A stretch of DNA of 64,000 nt from Eurosta solidaginis (GCF_040869045.1 NC_090321.1:29447426-29511425); one strand, 5' to 3'. Positions 33,960 through 45,838 are shown, numbered from the stretch's first letter. A program made the numbers and translations. The notes: generated by a model not told the origin, from the letters alone.

Positions 33960-34060
33960 CAGGCCAATTTTTACTCTAAACGCAAATGTTGCAAGCTCGA
34001 ATCGAACGCAGCAATCAGGCGTAAATTGTCTACGCCACGACGCGTACTTCCGGTGCAGTT
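33960..34060 (-). mobile_element. Candidate tRNA-like SINE head (second family)
   Basis: The minus strand reads GTGGCGTAGACAATTTACGC and, about 30 bp after the start of the first box, GTTCGATTCGAG. The pair is like RNA polymerase III A and B boxes (TGGCNNAGTNGG; GGTTCGANTCC) at tRNA spacing. I could not fold a complete cloverleaf by eye. There is one copy only in the window, so chance similarity remains possible. Confidence 0.35.
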
Positions 34061-34261
34061 CCGGCATGACACGCGCTAACAACGTATGCAAGACATAAAG
34101 TGTGCTTATCAAAATGGATGCACTGCGAGAAATAATTGAGTGTAATCGAAAAAGTATGCAGAGAGGCAATTAGATAGATTTACGAACATCTGATAGCAAA
34201 ATTTGCTAAGAAAGTTGATTGGTTTGTCTGGGCGGTTTTGTCTGTTAAGCTTTTATATTTT

Positions 34262-34480
34262 TGTTGTTGTAGCGATAAGGAGACTCTCCGAAGGTTTTAT
34301 GGAGTTTAATCGATGTTCATGGTCTTTTTTCGGATATATGTCCTTTACGTTCCGGTAACAAGTAGCATTAAGGTAACGGCCAGACCATCCCGAGAAAGAT
34401 TTAATATAACCACATTGAACCTTCTAGGTCATACCGCTCCCATTCCTTGATTTCATGAGGAACTTGGCTCGCTGAAAGCT
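34262..34480 (-). repeat. Dispersed repeat R, copy 2 (3' part)
   Basis: It starts on the plus strand with TTGTTGTTGTAGCGATAAGG (a CAA-rich tail plus body on the minus strand) and includes ACTCTCCGAAGG, TTCCGGTAACAAG, GACCATCCCGAGAAAGATTTA and CCACATTGAACCTTCTAGG-like blocks that match 53560-53660 and 27600-27690 in order. The CAA tail suggests this end is the 3' end of a reverse-transcribed element. Confidence 0.65.
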
Positions 34481-34734
34481 TAAGACTGAAAATGGAGATA
34501 GAAAATCTAAATTTTCTAACATGCGTACAACTTTTAACCTGGAGTAACATCAACTGGATGGAATCTACAGAAACGTTTAAAGATCGTGGCTCAGCATGTG
34601 ATCATGCAAGGTTTAACGGTGTCCAACTGCTCTAGCGTCTTACGCCGACTATATTACAACTACTGTTAACCTCAAGGTACGGAATATAAGGTACATTTCG
34701 ACGGAAAAATGGAGGAGGGCATAAATAAAAATAG

Positions 34735-34905
34735 AGACAAAACAGGCTGGTCCGACGGCTCAAAAATGAAATAGACAACTTGCACTGGGTTTTATTTTAA
34801 GCATCTGTGGTTCATTCCGTCTTACCAACTTCCCTGCTCTGGGAGAACCCCTCAAGCAGAAGTGTGCACCACAGAGAGAGCGATAGCAACGGGAATGCTT
34901 CAGAG
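34735..34905 (+). mobile_element. LINE RNase H remnant (weak)
   Basis: SDGSKM at 34751-34768 and QAEVCTTERAI from 34853 match the first (D) and second (E) catalytic segments of LINE RNase H at plausible spacing. A stop and at least one shift lie between. The third and fourth segments are not recognisable downstream. Confidence 0.45.
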
Positions 34906-36300
34906 CAGCACAGTCTCAAAATCCAACTTCATAACATCGAATATTGTGCAGAGGTATGGAGCCTCTCTGGTATCACAGGGCATCTCACGGTCTCCAACTG
35001 TTGGTCCTTAGGCACGGCAATATCGAAATAACGAGTTTGATTGGCTATAAAAGCTCCCGAATGGATTAGCACTGGGTTATCTTCTTCGAAAAACCTAGAA
35101 GCACAATATGCGAGCAGCAAAATTTCTTTGCAAAGTTGTGAGCCCGCAAGGTTCTTATGACCGTGTTTGTATAAGAAAGGAACAAGCTTTCTACTCAAAC
35201 TAAGCAAATCTGCAGCTGAAGTACTAACGGATGTCCTCAAAGGTCACTGTGCTATGGCACGGATAGTTGACCGATAGCATATACCAGCAAACGCCCTCTG
35301 AAGCAGCCATCAGAATGGGGAGGAAGGGCATCCAATTCATCCCTCTCTCTGTCAACGCCAAGGGTGTCGAGGCTCAATTGATAAGTATGGGGCTCACATG
35401 AAAGTGGACCACAGCTTTTTCTAATAAAAATGTACCAAAGAATAAAAAATATTCCAAATAGTAGTCGTGATAAATTTTTCGGCATGTAGTTGTCACTACT
35501 TAGATGCACCCAAACCACAACCAATAGGCAATTTTCGATCAAAAATTTCACTTCACAATACAATTTCTTATAACCAGAGCAACAATATTGAAGCCTTTAT
35601 GGTAAAAGTAAAATCCGCGACTTATTAACGTAAAAGGACGAAACAAAGGAAAAAGGATAGTATGCAAGCTAAGAAAAACTTTTGCATTTATGCTTGAGTG
35701 CATTTGGCAGCTGTCAATTGTTTTCCAGGCCAATGAAAAAATGGAGTGAGAGAGTGAGAAAGAAAGAAATGGAAAACGGGATGCCGCTAGACATATGAAG
35801 TGGGAGCGAGAATGGTGTAAGCAAGCGCGAAAATTAACATTTCACGTCATCATTGACGTGGCAAAAGAGAAAGAGAAAAAAAAAGAAATGTGTTTCAACT
35901 AAGCCAGCGAAATTGCAAAGGCCGTAGGGCAGCGAAATTGGCTAAATTTATTGTTAAAAAATGTTTTGTTTTTTTTTTTTTTTTTGCGCAAAATAAGCAT
36001 TTATGGCTATTCAAGCGTTAAATCAGTGCATCAGGCAATCATGCAAATTGAGTTGAAATCGAAAAAAGTATTGGAGCGAAGGAGTGTAAATTTTGCATAG
36101 CGTGGGAATTATGTTCAAATGTACTGAGTTTAGTTTAAACTGAAGATTTTAATTATTTATAATTTATTCATAACTTTTTAGTTCGATAGGTCGAATGGAC
36201 TACATGATTCCTTGCCTGAGCTTCGAAAGAGATATTGGAACCACATTAGAGCCGGAGGGTTAAGGCAAGGTTGCAGAAATAGAAAAATATACAATACACG
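34906..36300. other. No recognised gene
   Basis: Two 103-codon minus-strand frames (34929-35240, 35252-35563) have ordinary composition but no known motif; the first lies antisense to the presumed LINE remnant. Poly-T run 35969-35985. Confidence 0.45.
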
Positions 36301-36860
36301 TGTTCACGAATGGTTCCAAATTAAGGTAAGGGCTCGGGTATGATGTTTACTGTGTTGATGTTGAAACAAGTATATCCTACGGACTGCCAGATCACTGTAG
36401 GGTCTCTCATTGTAGCCATGGATAGCGCAGCAGATATTATGGAGGAAGCATGCTAAGACTATAGTTACGTCAATATATACATATATCGATAGTCAGGCGG
36501 TGATCAAGGCAATAATGATTATAGGTCATAAGGCCTATGAGTAGGCAAAATAGGACGAAACATTCAATTAGTCGACGGTAGACGTCCAAATTCATTTGGG
36601 GAATATCAAAAGGGACTGGAGTTGCATATGAACCATCAAGAACAGGAGTGCCGTGCTGCAAAATTTCTAACAGCATATGCAAATGATACGGCATTAGACT
36701 TACAAAATTGCTCAAATCTCTCGAGAGAGAAGACTTAAGCTCACGTTGGGCATACTAATTGGGCACTGCCGTCTGGCGTCACATGCTTAAAAGTTAGACT
36801 TCGTCAGTAACAGCAGAGGTAGGAAACGCTAGCTGCAGTGTCCGGAAGTGCAACCTAACC
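36301..36860 (+). mobile_element. LINE RNase H remnant (family L-like), catalytic residue lost
   Basis: Reads FTNGSK from 36303, where family members have FTDGSK, so the first catalytic aspartate is asparagine. Then come GLPDHCRVSH, IDSQAVIKA (aspartate codon 36488-36490) and, in another frame near 36730-36800, REDL and GHCRLASHALK, which correspond to the region after RNase H in family L. There are several stops and frameshifts, and the glutamate segment is lost. Confidence 0.65.
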
Positions 36861-36889
36861 TTCGATGTGTTTTAAATGTGTTTTTTTTA

Positions 36890-37160
36890 GTTTTTTAAAC
36901 AATTATTTTTTTTTAACGGTACTGGGTACTTTTTCGGATCCGAGTACTTTTTAAGAACTTGTAATTTTTTTTAACGAGCAATATTTATAAGCCGACTACA
37001 TTACCAGAACCTGAAACTTTTTTAAAATTAAGTACTTTTTCGAAGCGGATATTGTTTTAGAACAAGGTTCTTTTTTAGAACCGGGTCATTTTTAGAGCCC
37101 GGTACTCTTTTGGAACCGGTTATTTTTTTCTGATCCGGATTATATTTAAGAACCGTATAT
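36890..37160. repeat. Degenerate short tandem repeat, GAACCGGGTAC-TTTTT type
   Basis: Blocks such as GGTACTTTTTCGGATCC, GAGTACTTTTTAAGAAC and GAACCGGGTCATTTTTAGAG recur about every 18-25 bases. The motif is self-complementary in part (GGTACC/GGATCC-like halves). No gene. Confidence 0.6.
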
Positions 37161-37224
37161 CAAACAAAACAAAAAGCGAGCATTACCGTGGTTTGTTTGT
37201 GTACATTGATTTAATATTTTAAGA

Positions 37225-38480
37225 CATCTACACCAATACAGCCGTGATCAACAAAATAGCAGTGCCAATTTTAATTAAACTTCGTCAATCAAAATCTTCT
37301 TTTATCATACCCGATCTTTCAGGAAAAAACTGATTTTTGTAACAGAAACTATGCAAACTATATAATTGCAAAAACCATTTTGAAAAATTTGTTAATTCGA
37401 GAAAATTTGTTCGCAAATATTGAAAAATAACCTGTAAAAAGATTTTCAATAATCATGAGACTAACATTGATTGGGCTACAAAACTGCATAGTCAAAAAAA
37501 AGCCAAACTCAGACTTCGAAAATTTTTTCGAATTTTTCAAAAACTTTCTTGAGTTTGCTTTTTTATACTTTATAAGTCCTTTCTTCAAAGAATAAGAATT
37601 AAATAGAAGAAGAAATAACTTAACTGTTTTAAAAATTAACTCTTATGATTTTTGTAACAGAAACTATACAAACTAATCTCACAAACGATTTCAAAAAATT
37701 CGTAAATTTGAGAAAACTTTTCGAAAAGATCGTTAATTTTATTCGGGGTTTTCTGAATTTTTATTTTTTTTTGCCCAATCATACATTTGGTTTTTATAGT
37801 TTATAGAAAAAACTTAGTTGTCTTGCGAAAAAACATTTATGATTTTTGTAAGAGTAACTATGCAAACCAAACTCAAAAACGATTTCGAAAATTTCGTGAA
37901 TTCGAGAAAATTTGTTCGCAATTATCAAAAAATAAGCTATACAAAAAATTTCAAAAATCGTGGGACTAAAATTGATTGGGCTACAAAACTGCATGGTTAA
38001 AACACCTCACACTCAGCCTACGAAAAATTTTCGAATTTTTTCGAAAACTTTTTTGAGTTTGGTTTTTAAAGTTTATTATAATTTATAAGACCTTTCTTCA
38101 AAGAATAAAAAGTAAGTCGAAGAAGAAATAACTTATCTGTTTTAGAAATAAACTTTTGTGATTTTTATAAAAGAAACTATGCAAACCAATATCACAAATG
38201 TTTTCAAAGAATTCTTAAATTCGATTAAAATTTTCGAAAACATCGTTAATTTGATTTGGAGTTGCCTGAATTTTTTTGGGTCCAATAATGAATTTGGTTT
38301 TTACAGTTTATAGAAGCTCTTGCTTAAAATATAGAACGTTTTCTTCAATTTTGGAATTTTTTCGAAAATATATTTGACTTTGGTTTACTTAGTTTTTTTT
38401 TGAATATAGAAAACGGGGTAAATTTTTCCCAAAATTTGAGAAATATTCCATTTTTTTATAAATTATAACGTGATCCTGGT
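37225..38480 (+). repeat. AT-rich dispersed repeat A, copy 1, with ~505-bp tandem organisation
   Basis: GAAACTATGCAAAC-type blocks occur at 37346, 37660, 37854 and 38173. GATTGGGCTACAAAACTGCAT occurs at 37466 and 37970, and CCTTTCTTCAAAGAATAA at 37578 and 38092, giving a period near 505-515 bp. The left edge (AGCAGTGCCAATTTTAATTAAA) matches 56320 and 63745. TTCGAAAATTTTTTCGAA-like near-palindromes are frequent. Frames inside are lysine/phenylalanine-rich and non-coding. Confidence 0.65.
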
Positions 38481-38642
38481 TATCAGCTAATTTACTTATT
38501 TACGCTTAATTTTAGCGCAGTTTGTAAAAACAAGATGCCACTTAGCAAAACAATTGGTAAGCAGATAACTTGTCTACGAGCTGTCGTGAATATCCCATTT
38601 AATTATATTAAATTCTTCAAAGATTTTGACGCTTTTTTCTTT

Positions 38643-39639
38643 ATTATACTCAGCTGAGCAGAGCTCACAGAGTATATCAACTTTGTTCGCATAACGGTAA
38701 TCCGTAACGGCATAAACTAATCGAGATAGATATAGACTTCTATATATCAAAATGGTCTGGGTGAAAAAAGAAATTCATTTAGTCATGTCCGTCCGTCCGT
38801 CTGTCCGTCCGTCTGTAAACACGATAACTTGAGTAAATTTTGAGGTATCTTAATGAAATTTGATACGTAGGTTCCTGGGCGCTCATCTCAGATTGCTATT
38901 TAAAATGAACGAAATCGGACTACAACCACGCCCACTTTTGCCATATCGAAAATAACGAAAAATGAAAAAATGCCATAACTCTGTACCAAATATGAAAAAA
39001 GATATGAAATATCGTAATTAGATTGGTTTATTGGCGCAGAATATAACTTTAGAAAAAACTTTGTAAAATGGGTGTGACACCTATCATATTAAGTAGAAGA
39101 AAATGAAAAAGTTCTGCAGGGCGAAATCAAAAGCCCTTGGAATTTTGGCAGGAATACTGTTCGTGGCATGAAATATATAAATAAATTAGCGGTACCCGAC
39201 AGGAGATGTTCTGGGTCACACTGGTCCATATTTTGGTCGATATCTCGAAACGCCTTCACATATACAACTAGGGGCTACTCCCTTTTAAAACCCTCATTAA
39301 TACTTTTAATTTGATACCTATATCGTACAAACACATTCTAGAGTCACCTCTGGCCACCCTTATTACGATATCTCGAAAAGGCGTCCACCTATAGAACTAA
39401 GGCACACTCCCTTTTGAAATACTCATTAACACCTTTCATTTGATACCCATATCGTACAAACAAATTCTAGAGTCAGCCCTGGTCAAGCTTTATGGCGATA
39501 TCCCTAAATGGCGTCCATCTATGGAACTATGGGCCATTCCCTGTTAAAATACTCTTTAATACCTTCCATTTGATACACATGTCATACAAACACATTCCAG
39601 GGTTACCCTAGATTCATTTTCCTAAATGGTGATTTTTGG
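38643..39639 (+). mobile_element. HINE/DINE-1-like element, copy F (opposite orientation, hairpin end lost)
   Basis: Starts TTATACTCAGCTGAGCAGAGC, contains the TCCG microsatellite (38788-38812), one core module, then 130-bp units in reverse (39220-39560). It stops after CATTTTCCTAAATGGTGATTTT, about 90 bp short of the hairpin end. The subterminal repeat has CAGCTGAG rather than CAGTTGAG, shared with H and I. Confidence 0.85.
39220..39560. repeat. 130-bp tandem array inside HINE F, about 2.6 units
   Basis: Reverse-complement units with GGCGATATCTCGAAAAGG-type blocks. Confidence 0.85.
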
Positions 39640-40586
39640 TTATGGCTGCATGTTTTTGTTAGAACGTGTTCCTGCTTTTAACAGTGATTATTATGTCCAG
39701 CTTTTCATTAGTACTTCCACCCCTTTTGCGTTGTTACTCCATACCACAATATACGACAGGCGATTCGCTTTGCGATCTGTCAGTGTCAAATGCATGTCAA
39801 AATCAAAATCATTTGTTTTTTTTTTCTTTGGTCATTTACTAATTCAAAAGAGTTTTCCAATTTTTACGCATTCGACACAAGAATGCTTTGTTCAATGTTA
39901 TTGCCTACAGAGCTTTTTTTTTAGTTATTGCATTTTTTTACTTTTTTTGTGCATTTGACAGCCGCCAAATGTCATATCCTGTCGCGCGTACATTCAGTCG
40001 CTTCAGTTTCGATAGTGTCATCTGCACACTACACTCAAACAAGCATACATACACAAATACAAATGTAGTTTGCATTTAATTTCAAGCAACTCCCTTTAGC
40101 CACTTCCTTTGCAACTTTTTTCACTTTCTAAATCAATAGCTCTCCGCATCTCCCTTCTTTACATTTGCATCCTTCAAATTCGCTTGTATCTTTGCGCATT
40201 TTAAGCTGCCCGCAAGCGATTTTACTCATTCAACCATGCTTAACGTGCTATTAGTCTTGTTCGCTTTTATATTATTTGCTTCTTATTTTGTTAGATGCTC
40301 TAAAATTGCAACAGCACCAAAAACTATGTTTGAAGCATTCCATTTATAAGGATTCTCTGGGCGCTTGTCAACGCAGCGGGACATCACACGCTTGATTTGC
40401 AAATACCTTCTAAATGATTGTGATGCCTTTTGTAAACTCAATTGTACTGAGTGATTTTTTCTACTCGAAATGACTAGATATTGAATTTTTTTGTTCAAAT
40501 GATTCTCAAGTGCCGTATTTGATGGCCTTTAATGTGATGATATCTTATTGGCTAAATTGGGAATAATTCCATTTAGCGCAAAAATG
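39640..40586. other. No recognised gene
   Basis: Unique sequence with T-runs. Frame 39626-39958 starts inside HINE F and is phenylalanine-rich, so I judge it non-coding. Confidence 0.5.
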
Positions 40587-40589
40587 TCA

Positions 40590-41310
40590 AAAAGTATTTG
40601 TTTTGCCTTTGTTGTTGGCTTTGTTGGGAATTGAAGCTGTAATGTTACTATAACATACTAAAGAGCCGGACAGTAGCAACGAATACTAAAAGCGCCAATC
40701 TGTCCGCGTACACTAGAGCAAGAGAAATCGCCTCTAGAAGGGGTATCTTCAAGTGAGAAGGTTGGAGGACGCTTTCTCTACCCTAGTATGGGCTTAAAAG
40801 ATTAACGCTGCATGTAAGGAGCGCAAAAAAGAGCAATGAGAGCAAGGGTAACCCGTCTGTCTTTTCCTCTCCAAACGGAGGACATTCACACAGGGAAATC
40901 TCTGGAGTGTATCCACCAGAAGGAGTTACCATTGAGTGCTATGTCGATGACTGCACGATAATGGCAACATGCCCGTTCATGAGCTATGCTATAAAATCAA
41001 CATCTCCCTAGTCTTTCCTGTTTTTCAACCAAGCTAAATATGACACAGTCTCCGACCAAATCCTAGGTGACTTCATTTACAACATACACAAAGCAAATAT
41101 TAACTATATTGGACAACCAGGTTGGTGGCATTACGCTACCTATTTGTGCACATCCAAAAATACTGATTGTGACGTTCAATTAGGTCCTATGTTTTGACGT
41201 ACAAGCAGCCGAAATTGTACATAAAGTCCAGAGCTATAACAAAATTCTCAAGTCTCATACTGGCAGCACTTTGGATGAAACTAGAGACCTGTCAAAACTG
41301 CCACGCGATA
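40590..41310 (+). mobile_element. Broken LINE RT segment, duplicate copy 1
   Basis: Carries CYVDDCTIMA at 40937-40966, the non-LTR RT catalytic box with valine in place of alanine, followed by a frameshifted palm stretch and EIVHKVQSYNK near 41210-41240. Stops occur shortly after the box. The first ~330 bp upstream of the box are not RT-like but are also shared with copy 2 at 42795-43562, about 2.2 kb to the right, so the pair looks like a local duplication of an already broken segment. Confidence 0.75.
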
Positions 41311-42550
41311 TCTCAGAACATCATCTACACAGCTGCAAATGAGGCGAGAATACTCCTCGTAAAAGATGTGAAAAAAGGAGCATGAAAAGACCTTAAGAGC
41401 ATCAAAAAAAAGTCGTCGGAGATATATGCCAAAGATTGGTAAGCTCTGAACTTTCATTAGAGGTTAATTTTCGCAGTTATTTTAGATAGTGACCATGTAC
41501 ACCATGATCTCAAACCCTATTTTTTCCATGGCATTACGCTTTGGTGCCCGGCTTTCGAAATAAACTGCATAGTCGGTAGAAATAAGGCCAGCGATCAGCC
41601 GCAATACTTGTATCAGGAGCACTTCCCTTCACCTCCACGTAAGATTCGAAGATTATGCTTAACCATCTCAAAACTCAAGGCGAGTTATTATACAGGTAGA
41701 CCGAATGCAGTTATGCACTAAGTACCATCAGATTTAGCCATACCAACATTCATGGAACCGTCTTCGAAGACTTACGTCAACTGAACTATAATAATTCGGC
41801 CCTTTTTCTAGCCAGAGCTACGCTAAAGGAATGATATCTGCATTGTTAAACCGAAAGCCTTCACGGATCGCTTCAAACTTAATAGCAATGCGGACCGTGG
41901 TATATATTAAAAAGATCTTTTGCTCTTTCTAAGTACTGAAAACTGTATTCCTGATGAACCAACGAGAAAAACAACTGAACGATAAGTCACATCGCCCCCT
42001 CTCTCCCTTCTTGTTCAAAACCTGGCTCATGTCTGTATTCACGGAAAATACCAATGTCAGATGGGTATTGAATTTCGTATGTGATGTGTTCCGATAAGAT
42101 TTGGCCTCGCACAAATGACAGCCCAACTAAAAAACGTTAGTACAAGTCGCGATATATCTACGAGAATATTTAGGACGAGTTTGTTTTACAATTTGCTGCT
42201 CTTTTTTATGTATATCCCACGCTCCTCAAAGAAAAAGCGCTGATAAAACATACCATTAGAGGAGTTTATACAGCTCTTCTTAAAATTCAGTTAAGTTGGA
42301 GCACTCATTGCCAATTGTTAGCCGCTAGTGCCCATCGTATTTTCTTCGTTAGACGGTAGATAGCTTTTCATGAGGAAGGCTGGTTTTTGGAAGGTTCATC
42401 ATGGCTTTGTATCGCTTTGAGTTATATCCTCCTATAAGTTTCTTTGCCTACCATAGTTCTTAAATTCCATGCTAGTGTCTTTCTCTGAGGCATGCTGCCT
42501 CCTGTCTGAATTATTCCCTTATTGTGTGTAACCCTATCACAATGATGGGC
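41311..42550. other. No recognised gene
   Basis: Possibly further decayed LINE sequence (it lies between LINE pieces), but no motif could be read. Minus-strand frame 41929-42126 has no motif. Confidence 0.4.
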
Positions 42551-42554
42551 CGTC

Positions 42555-42785
42555 TTGGTCATTTGTCTGCTGTCTTCCTGCCCAGCCATTCACTCGTGTA
42601 CACGCGCCCCTCTGTTGCTCAGTACCCAAGCCAAACTAATGGCGTCATTATCCCTTAAACGATTCAAACTCTTAACATACTCTATAACTGTTGATGATCT
42701 TATATCAACTGGCGTTATTGCCATGAGCGCGTCCTGACTGTTTCTGAGTATGTGGATTGCCTAATTTTTGTAGCATCACTTCAGG
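42555..42785 (-). mobile_element. LINE RNase H remnant, minus strand
   Basis: The minus strand reads NSQDALMAI, with asparagine where the catalytic aspartate of DSQAAL should be, then SSTVIEYVKSLNRL, then ISLAWV, where WVPGH would follow, and a decayed tail with EWLGRKTAD in place of EWADKLA. The order and spacing are those of LINE RNase H. The plus-strand frame 42555-42737 is its antisense shadow. Confidence 0.6.
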
Positions 42786-42794
42786 CTGCAGGTC

Positions 42795-43562
42795 AAAAAT
42801 TATTTGCCTTTGTTGGTGGTTTTGTTGTCGACTGAAGCTGTACTGTTACTCCAACACACTAAAGAGCCGGACAGTAGCAAAGAATCCTAAAAGCGCCACC
42901 CTATCCGCGGCAACTTGAGCAAGGGAAATCCCCCCTAGAAGGGGTATTCTCAAGTGATAGGGCTGGAGGACGCTTTCTCTTCCCTAGTATGGGCTTAAAA
43001 GATTAACGCTGCATGTAAGGAGCGCAAAAAAAAGCAATGAGAGAAAGAGTAACCCGTCTGTCTTTCTTCCTCTCCAAACGGAGGACAATCACACAGGGAA
43101 ACCTCTGGAGTGTATCCACCAGAAAGAGTTACCATTGAGTCCTATGCCGATGACTGCACGATAGTGGCAACATGTCCGTTGATGAGCTATGCTATAAAAT
43201 CAACGTCTCCCTATTTTTTCCTGTTCTTCAACCACGCTAAATCTGACACAGTCACCGACCAAATCCTCGGTGACCTCATTTACAAGATACACAGAGCAAA
43301 TTTCAACTATATTGGACATCCAGGTTGGTGGCATTACGCTACCTATTTGTGCACATTCAAAAATACTGATTGTGACGTTCAATTAGCCCTATATTTAGAC
43401 GAACAAGCAGCTGAAATTGTACCTAAAGTTCAGAGCCATAACAAAATTCTCAAGTCTCTTCCTGACAGCACTTTGGCAGAAACTTCAGACCTGTCAAAAC
43501 AATGCATTTCAAACTGCGAACTTATGAATTACGACGAAAATCTCGGCCCGAAAAATACTTAG
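42795..43562 (+). mobile_element. Broken LINE RT segment, duplicate copy 2
   Basis: A 150-codon frame (43110-43562) has SYADDCTIVA (YADD at 43143-43154) and later EIVPKVQSHNKILKS, both typical of non-LTR RT. The part between is read in the wrong frame: shifting by one base gives SPTKSS and LDIQVGGITLP, then KILIVTF, the expected palm/thumb sequence. So there are two compensating frameshifts, and the long frame is an accident of decay. Upstream sequence from 42795 is shared with copy 1. Confidence 0.78.
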
Positions 43563-45219
43563 TTAATGCCCGAGTATTATAAATATCTTAATTCTGGGGC
43601 CTTAGATGCCCTCTGGTGTCTTTAAGCAATCGGTGCACCATTTGAGTTTCCGTTTAAGCGCTTTTAGTTTGGAAGTGAACGACGTAACTTAAGTTACTTT
43701 ATTCTCCAGTTCTATAGAAACGCCCATTTTAAACCTTATCTGCTTCCTGGTTTCATATCTGGGAAGCTGGAAAAGTGGAATTTGTTTTTTTATTATCTCT
43801 ATGTTCTGGGACTGTACAACTATGTCTCTGTCAAAGCCCTCTTTAGGTTAAGGCTTGCCACGTTAGCCTCCACAGGTATGATGGCGCCAAATTCTCCCTC
43901 CTTTGCAAATTTTTATGTGTCATTTAAATATTCATTAAAATAAAAAAAATAAAAATTTACCAAATTTTGCGTCATATTGCAACAATATCATTAAATATGC
44001 AAAAATATTTGCAACCAACTTTCCACCACTAAAACAAAGTGGAAAATTAATGTTATATATAACTAAGGAAATTAAGTACTAACCATATCCGCCTCTTTCA
44101 CACTTGAAATGAAATAATTTCAAAGTCAAAATATAATAATAATTTACACACATTACACATACGCCACCACCCACACAAACACAAAGCTTGGGCAGGATAG
44201 TCAAAGTCAAGTAAAGCAATACTTTGAAAGAAATAAAATAAGAAAAAAAAAGCAAAGAAATTACAACAAGCATGCAGCTACATGAGACAGGAAGGGAATT
44301 GAAGAAAAATGTTAGGAGGATAATATCCTACGCAAGCATGCAAGCTGTCCCAAGGGCTGGCAAAAAGGCGGGCAAAAAGGCGGACAAGCTAGCTGAATAA
44401 CGGGCAGGACATTCAAATGAGAGCATAAAACTGACAATCCCACCCATTTGTGCTATACTAACACAATGTGCGACAGCAGCAGCACCCCATCAAGCTACAT
44501 ACACCAATACACATGTCAATAAATAGCATAGCAGCTCATTTAGGGGGGATAATTGCAGCAAGGAAAGGATTTTGTTGTGACGACCTATGCAGTGAGGCAA
44601 GGCAAACGAAACCAAAGCAACCCTTTTTGTTTTACTAGCAAAAGTGATTTATAACTACATTTATGTAAGGAAAATGATAAAACAACCATACACCTACACA
44701 TATGTAGATATTAACATGCAAGCCAAAAGTTGAAATGTCCACATATGAAACATTTAGTTTGTCAATATGAAATGCAAAAAAATTAAAGCACCAATAAGCT
44801 AAGAAAAATGGCTGCGCAAGTGTGGGAGAAAGCATAGTAAATGAGAATAAAATGTCTAAATTTGCAGCATAATAATTCAGGCCTTTCCACTATGGCGCTC
44901 CCAATTGGAACCATACAAAAAGAAGAAACAAAGAAACTTTAGGTTGACAGCCTAAATGTATGCTATATATTTTTGCATGCTTATTATATACACACACACA
45001 CACACCCATATGCGCATATTTGCCAAATTTAAACGAGGACAAACGGACGAGTTGCAGGCGTATAATTAAAATAGTACAAGTATATATGAAAAAAAAAAAC
45101 TCTGAAAAATATTGGGGTTTTGAGTGCGCTAAAGGGTAAATATGTACAGTGTAGTGCAATGTAATAGAAACATGAATTTTTTTTATTCTACAGACTGCAG
45201 AATTTTTTATTGATATAAA
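43563..45219. other. No recognised gene; (CA)n at 44990-45006
   Basis: AT-rich unique DNA. Minus-strand frames at 44079-44273, 44635-44835 and 44890-45159 lack motifs. A perfect CA run of about 8 units is present. Confidence 0.5.
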
Positions 45220-45470
45220 TAGGGAATGAAATGGGGAGTGCGAGTGGTAGTAGGAGTGAAACAGAAAGTGGGAATGATAATGGAAATGCTAGTGAGAGTA
45301 GGAATGACAAAAAAAACGGGAGAGTAGGTGTAGGAGTGGAATTGCGAATGAGAGTGGTAGTAGGAGGGAGATAAATGGAATGAGGGATGGATAAGAATAG
45401 GAAAAATAGAAATAGGAGATAAATCAGAAAAGAATCGGACAGAGATGGAAGAGGCTTTCCTTCAAATGTA
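45220..45470 (-). repeat. Polypurine tract, likely inverted relative of 9241-10460
   Basis: The plus strand is almost all A and G with a loose GGAGTG/GGAATG rhythm. Its reverse complement reads CACTCCTACTCCCATTCC-like, as in 9400-9540. The 132-codon minus-strand frame 45188-45586 runs through it and into the SINE and is composition-driven. Confidence 0.6.
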
Positions 45471-45504
45471 GGCAAACGGGATATTAAAAATAAAAAAATA
45501 TAAG

Positions 45505-45838
45505 GCGCGATAACCTCCGAACATATTTTAGGCCGAGCTTCTCTTCCAATTTGCATCGTGCTACCTACAAATTGACGAGGCGGCACATACTTATTTTATG
45601 CCGACTCCGAACGGCATTAGCAAGACAGATGAGTTTTCATTGAGAAGCCATTCATGGCAGAAATACATTCGGAGTGCTTGCCAAACGCTGCAGAGTGGCG
45701 ACGCCGCTTAGAAAAATGTTCTTCTAATTGAAAATACTTGTTTCTAAAATTTTGGTGTTCCTCTGCCTGGGACGTGAAGCCAGGATCGTCGGTTTGGTGG
45801 GCAAAGCACACTACCATCATGCCACAGCGACCGCTGGG
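45505..45838 (-). mobile_element. tRNA-like SINE, copy 2 (near full length)
   Basis: On the minus strand the head is GCGGTCGCTGTGGCATGATGGTAGTGTGC (A-box-like), followed by a decayed B box at GATCCTGGCTTCACGTCCC. The body has GAACACCAAAATTTTAGAAAC, CGGCGTCGCCAC, CGAATGTATTTCTGCCATGA and AAAACTCATCTG, and ends with GAAGAGAAGCTCGGCC and GGAGGTTATCGC. Blocks occur in the same order in the other copies. Confidence 0.78.

Noticed and set aside
41929..42126. 65-codon minus-strand frame
   Set aside because: No motif; lies among LINE debris.
45188..45586. 132-codon minus-strand protein rich in L, P and S
   Set aside because: Driven by the polypurine tract and extending into the SINE.
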